DNA of 8,961 bases, from NCBI GenBank assembly GCA_002293625.1, contig DBDP01000103.1, forward strand, positions 1 to 8,961. Reading direction: 5' to 3'. This document shows positions 1-6,019 of this stretch, one piece after another. The notes beneath the pieces are model-generated. The model was not told the origin of the DNA. It saw only the letters and a program-made list of their open reading frames with translations, and made no database searches. This stretch comes from Clostridiales bacterium UBA929 (GTDB taxonomy: Bacteria > Bacillota > Clostridia > Oscillospirales > UBA929). The position numbers and the translations under genes are program-made. The number at the start of each line of letters is the position of its first letter. Positions within the stretch are counted from its first letter, which is position 1.

Positions 1-67
1 AGTATGCCTTAGATAGGTGTTTTTTATTTTCGCGGGATTATTTACGTTTGGAAGGGGAAAGGACGGA

Positions 68-292
68 ATGTCAAACTTGGAGTTGCACGGCAAGGTTGAA
101 AAGCTGGAGATCACCGCCGAAAAAATCTCCGCGCTACTTGTTGAGGTGTTGAACGCTTACTACAATGAAGAGGGGAGCGTTATGCCTAAAACTTACGCGC
201 ACTGGAAGCTACTGATCGACATGGCATTTGACTACATACTGGAGCTACAGCGGAGGCTTATTGCGATAGATGAAGGAGTTGAGGCGGAGTAG
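68..292 (+). CDS. Small hypothetical protein, possibly element-borne
   Basis: I do not recognise this 74-residue protein. The start at 68 (MSNLELHG...) is preferred over the upstream in-frame ATG at 17 because a purine-rich GGAAGGGGAAAGG tract lies just before it, and the extra 17 residues of the longer form would be encoded by AT-rich leader sequence. The product is acidic and looks mostly helical, with heptad-like hydrophobic spacing at residues 1-30 and again near the C-terminus (LLIDMAFDYILELQRRL). It has no signal peptide, membrane segment, cysteine motif or obvious helix-turn-helix. Small helical proteins of this sort are common in phage- and conjugation-type elements of Firmicutes, which fits its position just left of the break in ylbJ. 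A recombination or regulatory accessory role is possible but unsupported. Confidence 0.6.
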   Translation: MSNLELHGKVEKLEITAEKISALLVEVLNAYYNEEGSVMPKTYAHWKLLIDMAFDYILELQRRLIAIDEGVEAE

Positions 293-1205
293 ATGGGCAG
301 TTTCGCGTGGTTGGTATATTTATACTAACGAAGTCTCTCCCGTAGGCGCAAAGGCGGCCATCTCCCTCTATGAAAAAGGTCAATGCACCAAAGCGGAAGC
401 AGAACGCCTGCTGGCGTTCTGCAATAATTCGGGTCCGGCGTTTATTTTAGGCGCGGCGGGGGTAAGCATTCTCGGCTCAACCCGAGCCGGATGGCTTTTA
501 TATCTGACTCATGCGGCGGCATCCGTCACAGTCGGCATCCTATTCCGCTTTTATAAGGGCAAAGACGGCTCTATGCGGCTCCAACCTCCAACGCCGCAAC
601 GCCCGCCCTCACTCAGTGACGCGTTCACCCGGTCGGTTAAGTCCTCATTCGCGTCGGTTTTCTATATCTCCTCTTTCGTTATCTTCTTCACGGCGGCGGT
701 ACGTCTTCTCTACACCAGCGGCGCTCTCCCCGCCGCAGCAAACGGTCTGTCCATCCTGCTCGAACCGTTTGGCTTGACAAAGGAAGCGGCGCAAAACCTG
801 CTGACAGGTCTCATCGAAATCACTTCCGGCCTTTTCTCGCTACAGGGCGGTGCCGCGGTCAAGCTCGCCGGAAAGATGGCGATGGCGGCGTTTATGCTTG
901 GTTGGGCTGGGCTGTCAGTTCACTGTCAGGTACTATCATTTATCGGGCAAAGCGGGTTGTCCCCGCGCACCTATATCGCCGGAAAGCTCTTGCATGGATG
1001 CATATCCGCCGTTTACGCTTTCGTCCTAACAAACATCATCGGCTGGGAGCTTCCCGTCACCGAAACGATTGCCGAGCAGGTGGAAACCATTGCCCGCCTG
1101 CGCTTTTGGGATACCCTCGGTGCCGCGCTGACGGTTACGCTGATTGTCGCTTTACTAATTCTTTTAATATTCGGCAGAAAGTTGTGGAAGAGAGGAAGGC
1201 ATTAA
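270..1205 (+). CDS. ylbJ: Sporulation integral membrane protein YlbJ, 5'-truncated/interrupted
   Basis: This is the C-terminal part of YlbJ, a polytopic membrane protein with nucleoside-recognition (Gate) domains. In Bacillus subtilis it is expressed in the mother cell under sigma-E and is needed for heat-resistant spores. Recognisable blocks, numbered from the ATG at 270, are PVGAK (24-28), TKAEAERLLAFCNNSGPAFILG (40-61), GLIEITSG (180-187) and GWAGLSVHCQVLSF (211-224). Several hydrophobic segments follow, ending in a basic C-terminus. Family members are about 400 residues, so roughly the first 90-100, including the N-terminal membrane segments, are absent. Residues 1 to about 22 are not YlbJ-like and come from the sequence left of the join. 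The frame is open from ATG 270, which overlaps the small gene upstream and has a GGAGG 13 bp ahead, but this start may be accidental. Only 48 bp separate its stop from the convergent kinase gene. Confidence 0.72.
   Translation: MKELRRSRWAVSRGWYIYTNEVSPVGAKAAISLYEKGQCTKAEAERLLAFCNNSGPAFILGAAGVSILGSTRAGWLLYLTHAAASVTVGILFRFYKGKDGSMRLQPPTPQRPPSLSDAFTRSVKSSFASVFYISSFVIFFTAAVRLLYTSGALPAAANGLSILLEPFGLTKEAAQNLLTGLIEITSGLFSLQGGAAVKLAGKMAMAAFMLGWAGLSVHCQVLSFIGQSGLSPRTYIAGKLLHGCISAVYAFVLTNIIGWELPVTETIAEQVETIARLRFWDTLGAALTVTLIVALLILLIFGRKLWKRGRH
310..329. promoter_or_regulatory. 20-bp imperfect palindrome beside the ylbJ break
   Basis: GTTGGTATATTTATACTAAC is self-complementary at 8 of 10 base pairs; the mismatches are the central T/T and G313/T326. 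It ends about 7-12 bp before the point where ylbJ homology starts. It could be part of a recombinase attachment site or an operator for the element. No protein partner can be assigned from sequence. Confidence 0.4.
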
Positions 1206-1253
1206 GTTTATTAGGTTGCGGGCAAAACATCACATGGCAGCACGGTAATATCT

Positions 1254-2204
1254 TCAATCTGAAAGTCTTTTCGGCAGCACCGTCACAACCGTAAACCCCG
1301 GCGCGGCGTTGACCGTCAGTGTTCCGCCTGCGGCGCGTATGCGCTCCTGCATCCCCGACAACCCCAACCCCGGTTTGAACGGTTTTATAGCCGTTCCGTT
1401 ATCGGATACCTGTAGTCTAATATACGAGGCGTTGCCGTCTAGTTTGACCGTCACCAGCGTTGCGCCGGAGTGGCGGGAAACGTTCGTCAGTAACTCCTTG
1501 AGGTTCTTAGCTAGCAGTTCCCAGTGAGAAAAGCCGGTCAAGTCGCCGCTCGCCGTAAAGGCTGTCGGGCAAAACGCGAATTCTTCGCACAGCGTTTCCA
1601 GCGACGAGACGTCCCACGTTTGAGATGGTTTGAGGTTGTATATCGCCTCGCGCAAATGCTCCGAAGCGGCTTTCACCCGGTGTACGCTCTGCTCCAGCAG
1701 TTCCCCCGCCCGCTCGTCGCGCTTTTCGTATAACTTTACGGCGGCTTGTAGCGCAATCAGCGCGCCGGAGATCTCATGCCCCACGTTGTCGTGAATGTCC
1801 TGCGCAATCCGGGAACGCTCGGCAAGCTCGGCCAAGTGCGCCGCGCCGCGTGTCTCCCGCTCCAGTACCTCGCGGGATGCCTCCAGCTTCAGCCGCTCAC
1901 CCCTGTCTTTGATCTGCTGTTCCAGCAGCTCCCGTTCCCATTTAACCCATCTTGTTTCCAAAAGACCAATCACCGGAAGCCAAAGCCCCAGCAACCCCGG
2001 AAGCCAAACAAACGCGAACCCAACGCACAAAACGACTTCGATCGCACCCAGCCAGCGGTACGATTTGATACGGTAACGCACCGCCGATAGAGCCGTCAAC
2101 CCAAGAAAAAACACAATGCCGGAAAGGGGGCTGTCAACCAGCCCCCAACAAACACACAACATGACGCCTACACACAGGCGGGTCGCGATCGCCGCGTTTC
2201 GCAT
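1254..2204 (-). CDS. Sensor histidine kinase, HisKA_3/HATPase family
   Basis: This is a two-component membrane sensor kinase of 316 residues of the NarX/DesK/LnrJ class. The start at 2204 is chosen for its GGGGG ribosome site about 6 bp upstream; the frame upstream of it is low-complexity GC-rich repeat. The N-terminal 80 residues are hydrophobic membrane helices with very short loops, so the signal is probably sensed in the membrane. A coiled-coil linker (about 88-130) leads to the H-box SRIAQDIHDNVGHE with phospho-acceptor His138. The ATPase domain shows the N-box ELLTNVSRH (Asn241), the G1 box SDNG (268-270) and the G2 box GLGLSGM (279-285). All catalytic motifs look intact. It lies downstream of, and in line with, an ABC exporter operon, which it probably regulates. 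Its response regulator, normally the adjacent gene, is not here: the next gene is the convergent ylbJ remnant. Confidence 0.9.
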   Translation of the reverse strand: MRNAAIATRLCVGVMLCVCWGLVDSPLSGIVFFLGLTALSAVRYRIKSYRWLGAIEVVLCVGFAFVWLPGLLGLWLPVIGLLETRWVKWERELLEQQIKDRGERLKLEASREVLERETRGAAHLAELAERSRIAQDIHDNVGHEISGALIALQAAVKLYEKRDERAGELLEQSVHRVKAASEHLREAIYNLKPSQTWDVSSLETLCEEFAFCPTAFTASGDLTGFSHWELLAKNLKELLTNVSRHSGATLVTVKLDGNASYIRLQVSDNGTAIKPFKPGLGLSGMQERIRAAGGTLTVNAAPGFTVVTVLPKRLSD

Positions 2205-2472
2205 CGGTTCCCCCTTCGTCCCCGGTAGGGACGACCCGCCCTCGGTCGTCCGCCGTATCTCTCGTTTCCATAGGGCGCGACGCCCCCGGCGCGCCGTCAC
2301 ATCTCTCGTCCCCGTAGCCCCCTTCGATTCGAAGGGGGTGGCGTCCGTACGGACGCCGGGGGATGTCGGTATGTCACGTTCACCTCGCCTCGCGGGCGGT
2401 CGCCTTTCACCCTTCGGCTACGCTCGCAAGCTCGCTATGCCTGCGGGTTCCAAGCCTCCCTGCTCGGCGGGT
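2205..2472. repeat. Hairpin-dense intergenic region
   Basis: This 268-bp gap between the second permease and the kinase shows no convincing coding frame or promoter. It is a mosaic of palindromes: GGACGACC/GGTCGTCC arms at 2229-2236 and 2244-2251; GGCGCG/CGCGCC at 2274-2279 and 2290-2295; CCCCCTTCG-att-CGAAGGGGG at 2318-2338; and the perfect 18-bp palindrome GGCGTCCGTACGGACGCC at 2340-2357. The direct repeat ATCTCTCGT occurs at 2257-2265 and 2301-2309, separating the first three hairpin modules. None is followed by a T-tract, so they are not typical terminators. They may cause partial transcription stop or mRNA protection between the permease and kinase genes. Confidence 0.7.
2222..2252. repeat. 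Dispersed palindromic repeat, copy 1
   Basis: The stem GGACGACC / GGTCGTCC has a 7-nt loop. Its left 15 bp (2222-2236) are identical to the start of copy 2 (5771-5785), and its right 16 bp (2237-2252) are identical to part of copy 3 (7116-7131). This shows one repeat family in three intergenic gaps. Confidence 0.75.
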
Positions 2473-3555
2473 TCACGCTTCTATCGGTTGTATCCGTTTC
2501 CAGCCGCCCAGCAGCAGCGCGACGGCGGCGAATGCCGCGAGGAAGAGCATCGGCATCCCAAATCCCTCAAAGGTAATATCTTTCATGTTTTCCAGCCCCC
2601 TCGACAACCAGTACCCCGGCGAGAACCACGCAACCTTTTTCATGAACTCCGGCGCAAATTCCAGCGGCCAAAACAACCCGCCGAGCATCGCGATGATTAC
2701 AGACAACATCGTCATACACACCGTGACCGTCTCCATATTGCGTGCGATAGACATGATCGCGATGATCATACTAACCGCGAAGAGGTTATACAGCGAGAGC
2801 AGCAGGAACATATGCAGGGGGTTCGGCACCGATCCGAGCTGCCATTGCACGATTCCCACCAGCAGCGCAGCCGTAATCTCCACAGCGCAGAAGGCGGCGA
2901 GTGCGCTCTGTGCCAGCGTCCTTCTGGGTGTCATCGGCAAAACGCCCAGCCTGTCGGGCATACCACGGAGCTTGTCGTCACTCAGCGCCTTGACAACGAA
3001 GAACGAAACGAAAATCGAGACAAACCCGTACATAGCGAACCAAAACGAAATTTGATCCCAGTTATCGCCCGGCAGCGAAGTCAGCTCCACCGTCGCGTTT
3101 TCTTCCCAAGCGGCGAGCGCCGCCGGATCGTCGGTACCAAGCAGAACCAGCGAGCGGGTGATGCTCTCCGCGTTAACGCTCGCGAGCGCCGAAACTTCGG
3201 AAACTTTTAGCGAGTGTCCTTCCAATAGGGGAGCCTGCCCCGCCAAAACGTCTCTCGCATACCCTTCGCGAATCATCAGAATCCACGGCACCTCGGAATC
3301 GGTCAAGACGGCGGAGATATCCTCCTCGGCGACCTCCCTTATATGATACCGCTTTTCCATCTGTTTGACAAGCGTTTCAGACAAAACCGACCCGTCCTGA
3401 TCGCAAACGCCGAACGAAAACGCAACGTCACTGTCGGCGGAGGTATCCCCCGTGAGGTTTATTAGAATCGTGAAAATAACAGGAAATATAAGCAGCAGCA
3501 CCCAATTGAACGGTTGCGTGAAAATCCGTTTCAGAGCCGTTTTGAATACCGTCAT
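2473..3555 (-). CDS. ABC-2 type transporter permease (second subunit)
   Basis: This is a 360-residue membrane subunit of an ABC-2 exporter. The start at 3555 is fixed by AAGGAGG 8 bp upstream and by an ATGA overlap with the stop of the preceding permease; the same frame stays open for 73 codons further upstream, but that sequence is the shadow of the other gene. The architecture is one N-terminal membrane helix (about 17-35), a large extracytoplasmic loop (about 36-168), then five helices (about 170-190, 215-237, 246-270, 275-297 and 335-352). This is the ABC2_membrane_3 layout. The motif FSPGYWLSRG near 311-320 is typical of these permeases. It presumably pairs with the other permease as a heterodimer driven by the ATPase encoded first in the operon. 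The exported substrate cannot be told from sequence; an antibiotic, peptide or lipid-like compound is most likely. Confidence 0.88.
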   Translation of the reverse strand: MTVFKTALKRIFTQPFNWVLLLIFPVIFTILINLTGDTSADSDVAFSFGVCDQDGSVLSETLVKQMEKRYHIREVAEEDISAVLTDSEVPWILMIREGYARDVLAGQAPLLEGHSLKVSEVSALASVNAESITRSLVLLGTDDPAALAAWEENATVELTSLPGDNWDQISFWFAMYGFVSIFVSFFVVKALSDDKLRGMPDRLGVLPMTPRRTLAQSALAAFCAVEITAALLVGIVQWQLGSVPNPLHMFLLLSLYNLFAVSMIIAIMSIARNMETVTVCMTMLSVIIAMLGGLFWPLEFAPEFMKKVAWFSPGYWLSRGLENMKDITFEGFGMPMLFLAAFAAVALLLGGWKRIQPIEA

Positions 3556-4643
3556 ACGAGCCGCCTCCTTCCGAGTATAAACGCAAGGATAAAGAATACG
3601 ATCCCAAGCCCGAACAGAATCGCGAGGAACATCGCCATTTTGGCTTCGTTGCCGCCGTAGATCGAGCCGAAGATCACCGTGTGCGCCATCGCGTTCGGCG
3701 CGTATTGGAACACCGCGTCGGCGGGACCGAACGTCACCTTGGCGTAGCCGCCTGACACAAATGTCATCGTCCAAAACAATGCCTGAACCGCGCCGTTTGT
3801 CGCACCCACGTTACGGAAGAGCAGCAGCAGAGATAAACACAGCGCCTGCGCGAACAGCACTATCGCGAACAGCGTCGCAAGCACCATCGGAATCCGTTCG
3901 CCCCAATAAACACCGTAAACAACGCCGGAGAAGATAAACGTAACCAACCCCTGCAGGAAGCTCGTTACGGTGGAAGCGGCAAGCAGACCGCCGACCAGCG
4001 CGGGTTTCGTAACCGGGGCGATCTGCGCCCGGCTGCCGGTATCGCTCAGCATCCCTTTGTGAAACAGTTCCATCCCGTTCATGCCGGTGTAGAGCAAAAT
4101 CATCACCAGCATCGTCACGGCGTAGTAATCCATCGCTTCCGGAGCGCGTTTGCCGAGCGGCATATCCCGCACCGAGAGATCCATCCCGAGCGCGGCGGCT
4201 ATGTCCCCGCCCTCCATCGCGGCCATTGCGGACGCCGCACCGATCCGTTGGTACGAATCAATGATTGATAGCGCGATTTGCGTGGAGAAGCTGAGTCCGG
4301 GAGGTGCCAGCACTTCCAAACTGCCGTCTTCCCGCTCAACGACGGCGCATACCGCTTCGCCGCTTTCGGAGAGTGCTTCAGCCTCCGCCCGTTCGGTAAA
4401 CGTCAGGTCGAAGAACCCGGCTATCTCCTCGCTTTGCAGAAAGGTTCGGAACATCCCGCCCTCTTCGGCGACGACGGCGACCGGCACCGGGTCCAGCTCA
4501 ATGTCGGCGGAGATGTAAGAAGCCAGCGCCGTACCGAGGATCAGAATCAAAATAATCGGGAACGCAATCAGCATGGTTACGTTGACAGGGCTTCGCCATA
4601 ATGATTTGAACCCCACCTTGAAGGTTGCTAAAAAGGCGTTCAT
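3552..4643 (-). CDS. ABC-2 type transporter permease (first subunit)
   Basis: This is a 363-residue membrane subunit of the same exporter. The start at 4643 overlaps the ATPase stop by ATGA, indicating translational coupling; a GGGGGTGAGGG tract precedes it. There is one membrane helix at about 21-43, then a large external domain (about 45-172). Five further hydrophobic helices follow at about 174-192, 217-243, 251-276, 283-300 and 336-358, and the tail is basic (GRRRLV). The cytoplasmic segment after helix 2 (MLSDTGSRAQIAPVTKPALVGG) is the usual coupling region of ABC-2 permeases. Similar size and layout to the downstream gene imply an old duplication, though the sequences have diverged widely. 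Two unequal permeases plus one ATPase match the LnrLMN / NatAB-like export cassettes. Confidence 0.88.
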   Translation of the reverse strand: MNAFLATFKVGFKSLWRSPVNVTMLIAFPIILILILGTALASYISADIELDPVPVAVVAEEGGMFRTFLQSEEIAGFFDLTFTERAEAEALSESGEAVCAVVEREDGSLEVLAPPGLSFSTQIALSIIDSYQRIGAASAMAAMEGGDIAAALGMDLSVRDMPLGKRAPEAMDYYAVTMLVMILLYTGMNGMELFHKGMLSDTGSRAQIAPVTKPALVGGLLAASTVTSFLQGLVTFIFSGVVYGVYWGERIPMVLATLFAIVLFAQALCLSLLLLFRNVGATNGAVQALFWTMTFVSGGYAKVTFGPADAVFQYAPNAMAHTVIFGSIYGGNEAKMAMFLAILFGLGIVFFILAFILGRRRLV

Positions 4644-5584
4644 TGACCCTCACCCCCGGTATCGCGCAGTTTTTTCCCGGTCAGTGCGAGGAAGGCGTCC
4701 TCCAGCGTCGGGCGCTTCGCCGCGACGCTCAAAATAATGTACGGCGTCGCGCACTCAAGGATCCTCGCGAGATTCTGCGAACCTGCCGCACTCGTTACCG
4801 TCAGCGTCCGCCCGTCCGGCTCGCAGCGCTGCACGCCCTGCACCTTCTTCACACTCTCGGAAAGCCCCGGCGCGGCTTCCCGTACCTCCAGCGTCACGGT
4901 CTCCTCAAAGATCGCCGCTTTGGTCAGTTCCTCCACCGTTCCGTTCGCGATCACACGCCCCGCGTCCATAATCAGCACCCGCGAGCAGACGCGCTCAACT
5001 TCCTCCATGTAGTGCGAGGTATACAGCACCGTCGTTCCCTGCTTCGTCATACCCTCCACAAAATCCAGGATATGGTTGCGCGACTGCGGGTCAATTCCTA
5101 CCGTCGGTTCGTCCAAAATCAGCAGTTCCGGCTTGTGTATGATGGCGCAGCCGATGTTGAGACGGCGCTTCATGCCGCCGGAAAACTTCTTCGGCGCTTT
5201 TTTCGCGACTTCTGTCAGTCCCAGCACCTCCAGCACCTCGTCGACGCGCCGTTTCAACTCCGCGCCGCGTATGCCGTACAGCCGCCCGAAATAATTCAGA
5301 TTATCCCGTGCCGAGAGCGTCTCATACAGCGCCAAGTCCTGCGGCACAACGCCGATCCGCCGCTTAATCGCGAGCGCCGCGCCGCGCATCTCCGACCCGA
5401 ACAGCCTCGTCTCGCCCGCGTCGGCGTTGGTCAGCCCGGTCAGCACACGGATGGCAGTCGTCTTGCCCGCGCCGTTCGGTCCGAGAAGCCCCAGCGTCTC
5501 GCCGGGCTGTATTGTCAGGTTCATGTGGTCAAGCGCCGTGTGCGCCTTGAAACGCTTTACGATGTTCTCCATTGTGGCAACCAT
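4640..5584 (-). CDS. ABC transporter ATP-binding protein (drug/antibiotic export type)
   Basis: This cytoplasmic ATPase of 314 residues powers the two ABC-2 permeases encoded next in the operon. The start at 5584 (MVATMENIVK) has AAGGAGG at 5600-5594; the frame extends upstream but that part lacks a ribosome site and family similarity. All nucleotide-binding motifs are present: Walker A GPNGAGKTT (35-43), Q-loop Gln82 in VVPQD, signature FSGGM (134-138), Walker B LLILDEP (154-160) and H-loop His191. The C-terminal 90 residues form the extra domain seen in the CcmA/NatA/LnrL-type exporters (VTLEVREAAPG..., PTLEDAFLALTGKKLR). The gene order ATPase, permease, permease, kinase resembles the linearmycin-resistance cluster, but the substrate is unknown. 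Confidence 0.93.
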   Translation of the reverse strand: MVATMENIVKRFKAHTALDHMNLTIQPGETLGLLGPNGAGKTTAIRVLTGLTNADAGETRLFGSEMRGAALAIKRRIGVVPQDLALYETLSARDNLNYFGRLYGIRGAELKRRVDEVLEVLGLTEVAKKAPKKFSGGMKRRLNIGCAIIHKPELLILDEPTVGIDPQSRNHILDFVEGMTKQGTTVLYTSHYMEEVERVCSRVLIMDAGRVIANGTVEELTKAAIFEETVTLEVREAAPGLSESVKKVQGVQRCEPDGRTLTVTSAAGSQNLARILECATPYIILSVAAKRPTLEDAFLALTGKKLRDTGGEGQ

Positions 5585-5687
5585 GTTTTTCTTCCTCCTT
5601 GATTTCTCCTGCATTGGACGATATCCCAGCGTCCCGTTGTATCCCGAGGTTCGGTTCTCACCTCGCACCCATAGCATAACACCAAAA

Positions 5688-5712
5688 CCCCGCGGCGAAC
5701 AGTGCCGCAGGG
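5688..5712 (-). terminator. Terminator-like hairpin in the ABC operon leader
   Basis: Read on the minus strand, CCCTGCGGC (5712-5704) pairs with GCCGCGGGG (5696-5688) at 8 of 9 positions, with a 7-nt loop, and is followed directly by TTTT (5687-5684). It lies about 100 bp upstream of the ATPase start. No minus-strand gene precedes it in the gap. It would therefore be a leader attenuator if the operon promoter lies further upstream, or the end of a short transcript. Confidence 0.4.
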
Positions 5713-5723
5713 CATATCTTGCA

Positions 5724-5739
5724 TGTGACATTTGTCACA
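5724..5739. promoter_or_regulatory. CRP/FNR-type operator candidate
   Basis: TGTGACATTTGTCACA has perfect 7-bp inverted arms around a TT centre and matches TGTGA-N6-TCACA, the core recognised by CRP/FNR-family regulators. It lies 140-155 bp upstream of the ABC ATPase start and about 280 bp upstream of the divergent 3D-domain gene, so the ABC operon is the likelier target. No such regulator is encoded in the window. A possible -10 (TATGCT, 5678-5673, minus) would place the site near -62, a usual activation position, but its -35 is poor. Confidence 0.5.
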
Positions 5740-5770
5740 GGGGCGGCGTCATCCCGCCCGTCGCGTAAAT

Positions 5771-5842
5771 CCGGTAGGGACGACCGCCCGTGAACGCTAA
5801 AACACCGCAAACGTTGCGGGCTACCGAGACGGTCGCCCCTAT
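5771..5842. repeat. Dispersed palindromic repeat, copy 2 (67-bp inverted-repeat element)
   Basis: The terminal arms TAGGGACGACCG (5775-5786) and CGGTCGCCCCTA (5830-5841) are inverted repeats with one mismatch in 12. The interior contains a second hairpin, CCGCAA-acg-TTGCGG (5805-5819). The left 15 bp equal copy 1. The form is that of a small non-coding palindromic or MITE-like element. With the region to 5945 it fills the gap upstream of the 3D-domain promoter; I found no gene there. Confidence 0.65.
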
Positions 5843-5945
5843 CTGCCCAAATACTTCACATCGGCGCGTTTATGAGATGATCTTCCGCGAAATATGCCCT
5901 ACTCATCCATAAATGCCAATTAATTGAAAATTTCTTCCAACCCCC

Positions 5946-5974
5946 TTGACAAGGAAAGAATGTTCTGTTATAAT
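5946..5974 (+). promoter_or_regulatory. Perfect-consensus sigma-A promoter for the 3D-domain gene
   Basis: TTGACA (5946-5951), a 17-bp spacer and TATAAT (5969-5974) match the vegetative consensus at all 12 positions. A TG one base upstream of the -10 adds the extended -10 element, and AT-rich sequence (AATTAATTGAAAATTT) lies upstream of the -35. Transcription should begin near 5980, leaving a leader of about 40 nt before the ATG at 6020. Confidence 0.88.
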
Positions 5975-6019
5975 AGTTACAATTCGATTACAGGCAGTAA
6001 CAAAAAAAGGGGGGAGTTC

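Larger units (their letters stand above)
1..338. mobile_element. Putative end of an inserted element interrupting ylbJ
   Basis: Homology to YlbJ begins abruptly near 336-341, inside the codons for the conserved SGYPVGAK motif, which here reads EVSPVGAK. Everything to the left is unlike YlbJ, is AT-richer (about 46 % GC by hand count against about 55-58 % in ylbJ), and carries a small gene of no recognised housekeeping family. A 20-bp imperfect palindrome sits 310-329, just before the join. I infer that this is the edge of an integrated element whose remainder, including any recombinase and the 5' part of ylbJ, lies to the left of the window. A deletion, a decayed pseudogene or an assembly join would look the same from this side. 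Confidence 0.42.

Noticed and set aside
2205..2472. CRISPR array or tandem repeat in the hairpin-rich gap
   Set aside because: The palindromes differ from one another and there is no regular repeat-spacer pattern; only a 9-bp linker repeats, twice.
2116..3210. Long open frame on the plus strand (364 codons)
   Set aside because: It lies antisense to the second permease, is very rich in Arg, His and Pro, has no ribosome site or domain, and is explained by GC-rich codon bias of the true gene.
4625..5602. Long open frame on the plus strand over the ABC ATPase gene
   Set aside because: The minus strand encodes an unmistakable ATPase with all motifs in order; the plus frame is its Arg/His-rich shadow.
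5839..5910. Short minus-strand frame reading MDE-stop-GIFRGRSSHKRADVKYLGR with an internal TAG
   Set aside because: The basic 19-residue tail looks protein-like, but there is an in-frame TAG at codon 4, no ribosome site, and its end overlaps repeat copy 2. Without homologues it cannot be called a gene, a pseudogene or a UAG-recoded peptide.
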